Source: Methylobacillus flagellatus KT
Lineage (GTDB): Bacteria; Pseudomonadota; Gammaproteobacteria; Burkholderiales; Methylophilaceae
DNA length: 64,000 nt
NCBI RefSeq assembly: GCF_000013705.1
Contig: NC_007947.1
Location: forward strand, 1,922,001-1,986,000
Direction: 5' to 3'
Shown here piece by piece: positions 26,587 to 33,570 of this stretch. The notes beneath the pieces were generated by a model. It saw only the letters and a list, made by a program, of their open reading frames with translations. It was not told the origin of the DNA and ran no database searches. Each line of letters starts with the position of its first letter. Positions within the stretch are counted from its first letter, which is position 1. The position numbers were made by a program, and so were the translations under genes.

Positions 26587-27117
26587 ATGCAACCCCAGCC
26601 CAAACCCAAAATGAGTCCGTTGAGCGCTATTCTGTTCGGCAGCCGCTGGCTGCAATTGCCGCTCTATCTGGGCCTGATCGCGGCACAGGTGATCTACGTC
26701 ATCCATTTCATGAAAGAGCTGGCACACCTGATCGAACGCCTGCCGCAACTGCAAGAAGCCGACATCATGCTCATGGTGTTGGGCCTGATCGATGTGGTGA
26801 TGATTTCCAATCTGTTGATCATGGTCATCATTGGCGGTTACGAAACCTTCGTCTCACGCCTCAACATCAAGGGCCATCCTGACGAGCCGGACTGGTTGTC
26901 ACATGTCAATGCCAACCTGCTCAAGGTAAAACTGGCGATGTCCATCATTGGCATTTCCTCCATCCACCTGCTCAAGACTTTCATTAATGTCGAAAACCTG
27001 GACGAAAAAACCCTGATTTGGCAAACCATTATCCACATGGCTTTCATTGCCTCAGCCGTCTCCATCGCCTGGATAGACCGCATCATGTCGCACTCGGGTG
27101 CCCCAAAAGCTCACTGA
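26587..27117 (+). CDS. YqhA/UPF0114 family membrane protein
   Basis: A 176-residue inner-membrane protein with three to four helices. RWLQLPLYLGLIAAQVIY, IGGYETFVSRL and KVKLAMSIIGISSIHLLK are the conserved UPF0114 (TIGR00645) blocks. Function is not established. Ribosome site AAAGGAAAC precedes the ATG. It ends at a hairpin shared with the convergent TauE gene. Confidence 0.9.
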   Translation: MQPQPKPKMSPLSAILFGSRWLQLPLYLGLIAAQVIYVIHFMKELAHLIERLPQLQEADIMLMVLGLIDVVMISNLLIMVIIGGYETFVSRLNIKGHPDEPDWLSHVNANLLKVKLAMSIIGISSIHLLKTFINVENLDEKTLIWQTIIHMAFIASAVSIAWIDRIMSHSGAPKAH

Positions 27118-27126
27118 TCCCCTCTT

Positions 27127-27146
27127 GCCCTCCAGAACTGGAGGGC
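27127..27146. terminator. Hairpin between convergent genes
   Basis: GCCCTCCAG (27127-27135) pairs perfectly with CTGGAGGGC (27138-27146). It sits in the 37-bp gap between two convergent stop codons and probably acts for both, although neither side has a clean T run. Confidence 0.5.
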
Positions 27147-27154
27147 TGTTCACT

Positions 27155-27949
27155 TCAGGAGATTGCCCTCATCATCATCGCCATCGCCACGGCAGCAGCG
27201 ACAAAGGCAAAGCTTCTTTTCAACGATGCGGGAGCAAGATAACCAGCCAGCCTCCGCCCAGCCGCCATCCCTAACACGGATCCAGCGACGAAAGGCAGGG
27301 CAAGCCAGGCATCGAAGCTTCCCCACAACAATGCGCTGCCCAGGCTAGAGAGCGAAACCAGAGCGATCACCGCCAACGAGGTGGGAATGACGGAGTGCAT
27401 GTCCAGATTGGACAGCCTATTCAGTGCCGGCACAATCACAAAACCTCCCCCCACTCCAACCAGGCCCGACAGGAAACCAGCAAGGCTTCCTGCGCTCATC
27501 AGCCAGAACGAGCATCGACTGGTCCAGCGAAAGCGGCCAGTGGCTGGATCAATCATGCACGCCGGATCGCCGGGACGGTTGCGTTGTTTTTTCTGCACCA
27601 GGTTTTCCGCTGCCACGAACGCCAAGACGCATGCAAACGCGAAGGTCAGTGTACGATTGTCAAGGTGATGCGCCAGCCACAACCCCAAGGGGGCCATCAG
27701 GATACCTAGCCCCGCCATCACGCATGCAGAGCGATAGCGTACTACGCCTTTTTTCCAGCCAGCAACCGCTCCCACCCCAGCAGCTACCGTGATGGCGGTG
27801 AGCGCCACGGGCGCAGCAGCCGTCAAGGAAATGTCCGTAAAAAACACCAGCAATGGCACGGCAAGAATACCACCGCCAGCACCGGTTGCTCCCATAAGCA
27901 GTCCGACGGCTGCGCCCAACAGACAAAGGGTCAGCACGGCCCTCCCCAT
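27155..27949 (-). CDS. Sulfite exporter TauE/SafE family protein
   Basis: Inner-membrane anion exporter, 264 residues, about eight helices in two repeats. GLLMGATGAGGGILAVPLLV opens repeat 1 and GFLSGLVGVGGGFVIVPAL opens repeat 2, both family signatures. In this operon it would remove the sulfite made by the persulfide dioxygenase. It overlaps the preceding YeeE-type gene by 19 bp, so it is the last gene of the sulfur operon. Confidence 0.9.
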   Translation of the reverse strand: MGRAVLTLCLLGAAVGLLMGATGAGGGILAVPLLVFFTDISLTAAAPVALTAITVAAGVGAVAGWKKGVVRYRSACVMAGLGILMAPLGLWLAHHLDNRTLTFAFACVLAFVAAENLVQKKQRNRPGDPACMIDPATGRFRWTSRCSFWLMSAGSLAGFLSGLVGVGGGFVIVPALNRLSNLDMHSVIPTSLAVIALVSLSSLGSALLWGSFDAWLALPFVAGSVLGMAAGRRLAGYLAPASLKRSFAFVAAAVAMAMMMRAIS

Positions 27950-28356
27950 TTCCTATCAAACAGGTGGTGCAGCAGCATGCCCGCCATCATGGCCAGAGAA
28001 AAAATCACAGGACCATCCAGCCCACTCATCAGGCTGGCCAATGCAGGTCCGGGACAATAGCCTGCCAAGCCCCACCCCACACCGAATATAGCCGCCCCAG
28101 CCACCAGGCTGGCATCGATTTTCCGCTTGGCTGGGATAAGCACATCCTGTTGCAAACAGGTCTGCTGCCGTAACCGCATAAGTCGATATGCCAGTGCCAT
28201 CACCGGAATGGCGCCCAGCATGACGAATGCCAGAGAAGGATCCCACGCCCCCGTGACATCGAGAAAGGCAAGCACTTTTTGAGGGTTGGTCATGCCGGAG
28301 GTGATCAAGCCGATGCCGAACACCAGCCCAGCCAGCAATGCTGTTATCAGATGCAT
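27931..28356 (-). CDS. YeeE/YedE-type sulfur transporter half, C-terminal type (DUF6691-like)
   Basis: A 141-residue membrane protein. GLVFGIGLITSGMTNPQKV near the start and GVGWGLAGYCPGPALASL near residue 97, with its conserved Cys, match the second half of YeeE/TsuA thiosulfate transporters. With the partner gene next to it, the two halves rebuild one full YeeE repeat pair. It resembles PmpB-type proteins in sulfur operons. Start 7 bp after the partner stop. Confidence 0.85.
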   Translation of the reverse strand: MHLITALLAGLVFGIGLITSGMTNPQKVLAFLDVTGAWDPSLAFVMLGAIPVMALAYRLMRLRQQTCLQQDVLIPAKRKIDASLVAGAAIFGVGWGLAGYCPGPALASLMSGLDGPVIFSLAMMAGMLLHHLFDRKWGGPC

Positions 28357-28363
28357 AGCTACC

Positions 28364-28786
28364 TCACCAAGGGGGATAAATTGACACAGTCAGCATCGCA
28401 GCTGCCATGAAAACCAAGGTGGCAATCATAGAGCGTGGTGACAGTCTTGCCATGCCACATACACCGTGACCACTGGTGCAGCCGGAACCAAGCCGGGTAC
28501 CAAACCCGACCAGTATGCCAGCCAGAACCAGTACATGGATATCCCGGGGAGCAGTGGCCTCAGGCATGGCCGACCATAGAGAATACAGCCAGGGAGACCC
28601 CACCAAGCCAGCAAGAAAGCAAAGCCGCCAGGCATTGGCTGACCATGATGCGTTGAGCAGTCCGCCGAGAATGCCGCTGATACCGGCGATACGCCCGTTC
28701 ATGATCAATAGCAGCGCTGCCGCCAGTCCGATCAATACACCGCCCGCCAGCGATTCCAAAGGGGTAATATGCGCCCAGGTAACCAT
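28364..28786 (-). CDS. YeeE/YedE-type sulfur transporter half, N-terminal type
   Basis: A 140-residue membrane protein with GVLIGLAAALLLIMNGRIAGISG and GFGTRLGSGCTSGHGVCGMARLS, the Cys-bearing YeeE/YedE signature for thiosulfate or persulfide sulfur. I take ATG 28786, preceded by a GGAGG further upstream, rather than the longer frame that would overlap the DUF2892 gene. It pairs with the next gene as a split transporter. Confidence 0.87.
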   Translation of the reverse strand: MVTWAHITPLESLAGGVLIGLAAALLLIMNGRIAGISGILGGLLNASWSANAWRLCFLAGLVGSPWLYSLWSAMPEATAPRDIHVLVLAGILVGFGTRLGSGCTSGHGVCGMARLSPRSMIATLVFMAAAMLTVSIYPPW

Positions 28787-28791
28787 CACTC

Positions 28792-28980
28792 TCACTTTCC
28801 TTTGGAGGTTGCAATGCCAAACACAGCATATGCCGGACACCACCGTACCAGCCCGGTCAGTAAAGGCAAGATGCCAACATATGCCCAGGACGGCCCTTGA
28901 AAAAACGCCGACCAACCAATCAATGCCAAGCCAACCAATATGCGTAATACCCGGTCGACGCTCCCTATATTGATATTCAT
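28792..28980 (-). CDS. DUF2892 family small membrane protein
   Basis: A 62-residue protein with two helices. MNINIGSVDRVLRILVGLALI and the CPAYAVFGI end are the DUF2892 pattern, the same unit that follows the rhodanese domain in YgaP. DUF2892 often accompanies sulfane-sulfur genes. It lies in the middle of the operon. Confidence 0.87.
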   Translation of the reverse strand: MNINIGSVDRVLRILVGLALIGWSAFFQGPSWAYVGILPLLTGLVRWCPAYAVFGIATSKGK

Positions 28981-29020
28981 CTCGACTCCTACTCGTTTAT
29001 CGACCCAATGACCGCGTTAT

Positions 29021-30685
29021 TCAGCGATCCTGCCTTGCCGGGCTAGCCAGCCACTCGCGCCCCTTGAGCATGGCCTTCCAGTACACGGGTGGCAATATCC
29101 TTTCCTTGAGCCACCATGCCAGCCGCGACGGGCGCTGCCCGTTAATGAACCAGCGCGGAAAACTCGGCAGCAGTTTGCCGCCATAGCCAAACTCTGCCAG
29201 CACGATCTTGCCGCGCTCCACCGTCAGCGGGCATGAACCATAGCCATCGTAAACTGCCTGCATTTCATGACCAGACAGCACTGCCAGCACATTTTCCGCC
29301 ACAACCGGCGCCTGCTTGCGCGCAGCGGCGGCTGTCTTGGCATTCGGAGCGTTGGTGACATCACCGAGGCCGAATACATTGGCGAACTGCCTGTGGCGCA
29401 AGGTGTACTGGTCGACATCCAGCCATCCGGACGCGTCCACCAGAGGACTCGCACGCACAAAATCCGGTGCTTGTTGAGGCGGCACCACGTGAAGCATGTC
29501 GAACTCCACCTCCAGGCTGCCCTGCCCCCCCTCGGAGTCCGTCACCGCGAACCAGGCCCGCTTGGCCTTGCCGTCAACCTTGGTCAACCGGTGACCAAAA
29601 TGAAGCTGTGCACCATAGTGTTTGACATACTCCATCAGAGCCGGAACATATTCCTTTACCCCAAACAGCACGGGGCCGCTGTTATAGAACTCAATGCTGA
29701 TATCGTGCAGACAGCCCGCACGCCGCCAATGGTCGGCAGATAGGTACATTGCCTTTTGCGGTGCGCCAGCACACTTGATCGGCATAGGCGGCTGAGTAAA
29801 CACAGCTTTGCCGCGCCTCATCTGGCTCACGAGCTGCCAAGTATAGGGTGCAAGGTCATAGCGGTAGTTCGATGTCACCCCATTCTCGCCAAGCGTATCC
29901 ACCAACCCCTCCACTCCATGCCAGTTCAGCTTGATACCGGGACATACCACCAGCACGTCATAAGCAATAAGCTTGCAGCCTTCAAAAAGGACACGACTAT
30001 GCTCTGGCTCAAAAGCTGCCACCGCCGCCTTGATCCACTTGGCCTGAGCGGGGATGACTGAAGCCATCGTGCGCACAGTGGTTTCTGGACGAAATATGCC
30101 ACCACCCACCATGGTCCAGCCTGGCTGGTAATAATGGATTTCCGCCGGATCTATGATGGCAATATCAATCCCGGGATGACGCGACAGCAGGCTGGAGGCG
30201 ACAGCAATGCCCGCCGCGCCAGCCCCGACAATCAATACTTGGTGATGGCTGACATGGGCCGGTACTTCATTGCCGCCAGCTAGGCGGTAGGTAATGCCAC
30301 TCAAATCATAACCGGCAGACTTGGCTGCGGAAAGCACTGCAGGCAAGCCCTGGACTGGCGCCTGGCTCAATGCCCATAATGTGACTGCGCGCATGCCTGA
30401 ACGACAATACGCCATTACGGGTTTGGACATTCCGGCATAGGTGCTGGCAAAAGCCCGCACATCATCATCCGAGACCTTGCCGCTTTCCACGGGCAGGTAA
30501 GCCATCTCGATACCGGCCTGCCTTGCGAGCGCCTCCAATTCGTTGAATGTAGGCTGGTCCGTCCCCTCGCCATCAGGACGGTGACACAATATCGTCCTGA
30601 ATCCGGCGGCGGCCAGCCTGGGGATATCCTGAGGGAAAATCTGCCCGCTGACGCTGAATCCTGCTTCAATTTTTTCTATTTTCAT
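29021..30685 (-). CDS. Fusion: phosphatase-like DUF442 domain + type II sulfide:quinone oxidoreductase
   Basis: Residues 1-110 are a beta-lactamase-hydrolase-like phosphatase domain (TIGR01244/DUF442) with YCRSGMRA as its Cys-x5-Arg loop. Residues 140-554 are an FAD enzyme: VLIVGAGAAGIA is the dinucleotide motif, and FGLGDVTNAPNAKTAAA is the second FAD contact. KCAGAPQK and GSCPLTV match the two catalytic Cys regions of human SQOR, so sulfide:quinone reductase activity is well supported. It oxidises sulfide to a persulfide carried to a thiol. I use ATG 30685, where the DUF442 fold begins. Second gene of the operon. Confidence 0.9.
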   Translation of the reverse strand: MKIEKIEAGFSVSGQIFPQDIPRLAAAGFRTILCHRPDGEGTDQPTFNELEALARQAGIEMAYLPVESGKVSDDDVRAFASTYAGMSKPVMAYCRSGMRAVTLWALSQAPVQGLPAVLSAAKSAGYDLSGITYRLAGGNEVPAHVSHHQVLIVGAGAAGIAVASSLLSRHPGIDIAIIDPAEIHYYQPGWTMVGGGIFRPETTVRTMASVIPAQAKWIKAAVAAFEPEHSRVLFEGCKLIAYDVLVVCPGIKLNWHGVEGLVDTLGENGVTSNYRYDLAPYTWQLVSQMRRGKAVFTQPPMPIKCAGAPQKAMYLSADHWRRAGCLHDISIEFYNSGPVLFGVKEYVPALMEYVKHYGAQLHFGHRLTKVDGKAKRAWFAVTDSEGGQGSLEVEFDMLHVVPPQQAPDFVRASPLVDASGWLDVDQYTLRHRQFANVFGLGDVTNAPNAKTAAAARKQAPVVAENVLAVLSGHEMQAVYDGYGSCPLTVERGKIVLAEFGYGGKLLPSFPRWFINGQRPSRLAWWLKERILPPVYWKAMLKGREWLASPARQDR

Positions 30686-30729
30686 GCTCGCTCTAATGGG
30701 GTCCAAATAACGTTGAAATGCTTTAATGA

Positions 30730-31416
30730 TCAGGATAGTCTGCCGCACGCCTGGTTGGCAGGTAAAGCGATATCAATCTTTCCGGGATAGGACAGCTTGA
30801 GCTCGGACATTAATGCAATGAAGTCCTCTCGACTGCGGCCTCTGCCTAGGCGTTGATTGTGCAGACGCTCCTGCCCCACTGTCGAATGCAACCTACCGTG
30901 ATAGTCATGCCCGGGATACACTTTGGTATCATCCGGCAGGGTAAAAATCTTCTGGTGAATACTGTCATATAGCTGCCCAGCGTTGCCCATCTGAAAATCC
31001 GTGCGGCCGCAGCCATCAATCAGCAGCGCATCTCCAGTGAACACCTTGTCCCCACAGACATAGCTGACGCAACCGTTGGTATGCCCTGGAGTATGCCGCA
31101 CTTCGATATCCAGGGTTCCCACGATCAAGTGCACGCCATCCGTGACCAGCAAATCCGCACACATGGCGCCTGCATCGCGGTGCACTACGCTCTTGCTGCC
31201 CAGTCTTTGCCTCAGTAGATCGGCACCGGTCACATGGTCGGCGTGCACATGTGTTTCCATGGTATACACCAGCTTGCAACCAGTTGACTCCAGCTCGGCA
31301 ATATAAGTATCCACTTCAGAGGCCACGGGATCAATCAGCACAGCCAGTCTGGTCTTGTCGCACCCCAGCAAGTACGTATACGTTGAGCTCTCGGGCTCGA
31401 AAAATTGCTTGAACAT
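30730..31416 (-). CDS. Persulfide dioxygenase (ETHE1-like MBL fold)
   Basis: Mononuclear-iron enzyme that oxidises glutathione persulfide to sulfite. Metallo-beta-lactamase fold with THVHADH (residues about 55-61), HTPGHTNGC, TGDALLIDGCGRTDFQ and VYPGHDY, the ETHE1 set. 228 residues. First gene of the sulfur operon, behind a sigma-54 promoter, with a GAGGGG ribosome site and a predicted leader of about 27 nt. It forms a pathway with the SQR encoded next: sulfide to persulfide to sulfite. Confidence 0.93.
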   Translation of the reverse strand: MFKQFFEPESSTYTYLLGCDKTRLAVLIDPVASEVDTYIAELESTGCKLVYTMETHVHADHVTGADLLRQRLGSKSVVHRDAGAMCADLLVTDGVHLIVGTLDIEVRHTPGHTNGCVSYVCGDKVFTGDALLIDGCGRTDFQMGNAGQLYDSIHQKIFTLPDDTKVYPGHDYHGRLHSTVGQERLHNQRLGRGRSREDFIALMSELKLSYPGKIDIALPANQACGRLS

Positions 31417-31453
31417 AACTTACCCCTCGAGAAACAATGGATTTCATATTGTC

Positions 31454-31469
31454 AGCAAAAAAGGGGCCA
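31454..31469 (-). promoter_or_regulatory. Sigma-54 (-24/-12) promoter of the sulfur operon
   Basis: On the reverse strand the bases read TGGCCCCTTTTTTGCT. The GG (31468-31467) and GC (31456-31455) doublets are exactly 10 bp apart, as sigma-54 requires. Start of transcription would be near 31443, leaving about 27 nt to the dioxygenase ATG. Confidence 0.8.
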
Positions 31470-31532
31470 CGCGGACACTCAAAATTTTTACCTTATAAAT
31501 CAATAACCAATATATCCACCAATGCCACCATA

Positions 31533-31590
31533 TGTTTCAAAAGTAAAAATGAAACAAGTTCATCCTGTTTCATGATATAAGAATGAAACA
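31533..31590. promoter_or_regulatory. Tandem dyads, candidate upstream activator sites
   Basis: Dyad 1: TGTTTCA (31533-31539) and TGAAACA (31550-31556). Dyad 2: TGTTTCAT (31566-31573) and ATGAAACA (31583-31590). Centres are about 33 bp apart and 100-135 bp upstream of the sigma-54 start site, ideal for an AAA+ activator. Dyad 2 is just before the regulator gene, so autoregulation is likely. Confidence 0.75.
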
Positions 31591-31611
31591 CCACATAAAA
31601 TCATACCCGCC

Positions 31612-32913
31612 ATGCCTTTATCCCTAGCACAGCAGATTGCCAAACTCATGCCGGATGCCGCCGTGATCATGGTCAACCGGGATTGCACCATTCATTACTG
31701 GAGCCCGGGCGCCGAGAGGCTGCTGGGCTTCCCTGCGGTTGACGCCATAAGCCAGGCAGGGCTGGCTGGAAGTCACTGTGAAAGCTGCCAAGCTGCCTAT
31801 GAAGTCACACCGCACGACAGGCTGGTCGGCCACATCCTGACGTTACAAACTGCAGGTGGCCAATCCCGTGTTGTGAAGAAATACACTATGCCCCTGTTCG
31901 ACGACCATGGGGAGTTCAATGGTAGCATTGCCGTACTAATCGCCTACCCTACATTGCCGGGTCCCGGTGACTCCCAGCCAGTGCCCGGCAAACCCTACCA
32001 TGGCATGATCAGCCATAATCCGGTCATGCAACATGTATTCACCATGATCGGCCGAGTAGCCAAAACCGATCTGCCTGTACTCGTCCGTGGCGAATCCGGA
32101 ACCGGCAAGGAGCTGGTGGCACGCGCCATTCACGAGGAGAGTACGCGCAAGGGACAGCCCTTCATTGCCATCAACTGTGCCGCCCTAAACCCCAATATTC
32201 TGGAGAGCGAGCTCTTCGGTCATGTGAAAGGAGCATTCACCGGCGCCATACGCCAGCACGTGGGTGTTTTCGAGCAAGCGCGGGGCGGCACACTGTTCCT
32301 GGATGAAATTGCCGAGATTCCGCTGGACCTGCAGGCGAAGCTGCTGCGCGTGCTGGAAACCGGTGAATTCACTCCGCTGGGCAGCGAACGCAGATATATC
32401 GCAGATGTACGCATCATTACCGCCACCCACCGGGCACTGCGCGAAGAGGCGAAATCAGGTCGTTTCAGGCATGATCTGCTTTACCGGCTGCGCGTCATTC
32501 CGATCTTCCTGCCGCCGCTGCGCGAAAGGCGGCACGACATTCCACTGCTGGCGAAACATCTATTGCACGAGCAAGCAGGCGACGTACTAGTGCCGCAGCT
32601 TACTCAAGCCGCTGTTGAGCACCTGATGCAATATGACTGGCCAGGGAATGTGCGGGAGCTGCGCAATGCACTGAGTTATGCCTGGGTGATGTCTGACGGC
32701 GCCGTGATAGACATGCAGCATCTTCCAGCGGAAATACTGGGCCTGAAAAACACAGGCAGGGCAGCCTCCAAAAATACGGCGACACGCAGACAATTAGACC
32801 GTCATGAAATCCAGGCGGCCATCGAGCGTCACCACGGAAATCTATCGCAAGCCGCCCACTCCTTGGGCATCAGCCGGACAACATTATGGCGGAAACTCAA
32901 GACTCTGGATTGA
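31612..32913 (+). CDS. Sigma-54-dependent PAS-AAA+-Fis regulator, FisR-like
   Basis: Enhancer-binding activator for sigma-54 RNA polymerase. PAS sensor (about residues 8-115) with Cys 25, 56 and 59, the last two as a CxxC (HCESC); AAA+ domain with Walker A GESGTGKE (160-167), the sigma-54-contacting GAFTGA (207-212) and Walker B LFLDEI; Fis-type helix-turn-helix (about 395-433, SQAAHSLGISRTTLWRKL). FisR of Cupriavidus senses sulfane sulfur through Cys and turns on pdo-sqr; the divergent operon here is the same pair, so that role is inferred. No ribosome site is seen before the ATG; a TAAAAT at 31596-31601 would give a leader of only a few nt. Confidence 0.92.
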   Translation: MPLSLAQQIAKLMPDAAVIMVNRDCTIHYWSPGAERLLGFPAVDAISQAGLAGSHCESCQAAYEVTPHDRLVGHILTLQTAGGQSRVVKKYTMPLFDDHGEFNGSIAVLIAYPTLPGPGDSQPVPGKPYHGMISHNPVMQHVFTMIGRVAKTDLPVLVRGESGTGKELVARAIHEESTRKGQPFIAINCAALNPNILESELFGHVKGAFTGAIRQHVGVFEQARGGTLFLDEIAEIPLDLQAKLLRVLETGEFTPLGSERRYIADVRIITATHRALREEAKSGRFRHDLLYRLRVIPIFLPPLRERRHDIPLLAKHLLHEQAGDVLVPQLTQAAVEHLMQYDWPGNVRELRNALSYAWVMSDGAVIDMQHLPAEILGLKNTGRAASKNTATRRQLDRHEIQAAIERHHGNLSQAAHSLGISRTTLWRKLKTLD

Positions 32914-33423
32914 GCCCTTTCCTGGTCGCACGGCCAGAGAAGGTACTTGCCAGCCAATCGTCCAGCAACGCCTTCTCATAGCGCATGGTATCCTGGCTGT
33001 TCTGTACGGAGCGCATTTGGTAATTCGGCTCAGTCAACCGCACCTGCCCCTCCTTGAGCACATTGCCTTCAGCATCCTTGAGCTGATAATGCAATTCGAC
33101 GCGTGGTGGATAGATATGCCGGATCATGCGAATATCGTTACCTGGGGTATTCCAGGGCTCAAACTCCCCCGCCATGTCGATGTCCTTGATCTTAATGCTC
33201 AATTGCTCGCCTAGTGCAAGATAAACAGCCGCTTTTTTCATCACGTGTCTGCGGAGCTGCTCGAGATAATTCTGATTGGGCGGCCCATGGTCGGTGCTGG
33301 AACATCTGTAAACTTCTCTGGCGAGACGTACTCGACGACAACCGGCGGCCGTGACGCTTCTCCGGCGTGAACTGCAAACACCACCCATCCTACTATCCAG
33401 CATGCTAGCATTCTTATGCTCAC
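32897..33423 (-). pseudogene. DUF3016 family secreted protein, frameshifted
   Basis: Two frames together make one DUF3016 protein. The N-terminal part (start GTG 33423 or ATG 33411) gives a signal peptide (CWIVGWVVFAVHAGEA) and VEYVSPEKFTDV, then runs off into a stop near 33241. The C-terminal part, in another frame, continues PNQNYLEQLRRHVMKK, DIDMAGEFEPWN, IYPPRVELHYQL and TMRYEKALLDDWL to the stop at 32897. The junction is near 33283-33300. A one-base change would restore about 175 residues. Either a real frameshift or a sequencing error; its function is unknown. The 3' end overlaps the regulator gene by 17 bp. Confidence 0.8.
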
Positions 33424-33507
33424 CTTACCGTCCCCTTTTCTACCTGCTCTTAACCAAGAGACAGTGCGCCGGCGAAACAATTCTCACCATACGCAAGTAC
33501 CGTCTAA

Positions 33508-33540
33508 AGACAATAAGCCGCATGAAGCGGCTTATTGTCT
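33508..33540 (-). terminator. Terminator hairpin after acnB
   Basis: Perfect 14-bp stem, AGACAATAAGCCGC (33508-33521) with GCGGCTTATTGTCT (33527-33540), loop of 5 nt. On the reverse strand it is followed by TTTAG. It lies 30 bp after the acnB stop. Confidence 0.7.
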
Positions 33541-33570
33541 ATGCATTCGAGGCCAAATGCCGGTGGCGAC

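Noticed and set aside
27660..27959. Reverse 99-codon frame across the TauE start
   Set aside because: Alternate-frame shadow; the TauE frame has full signatures.
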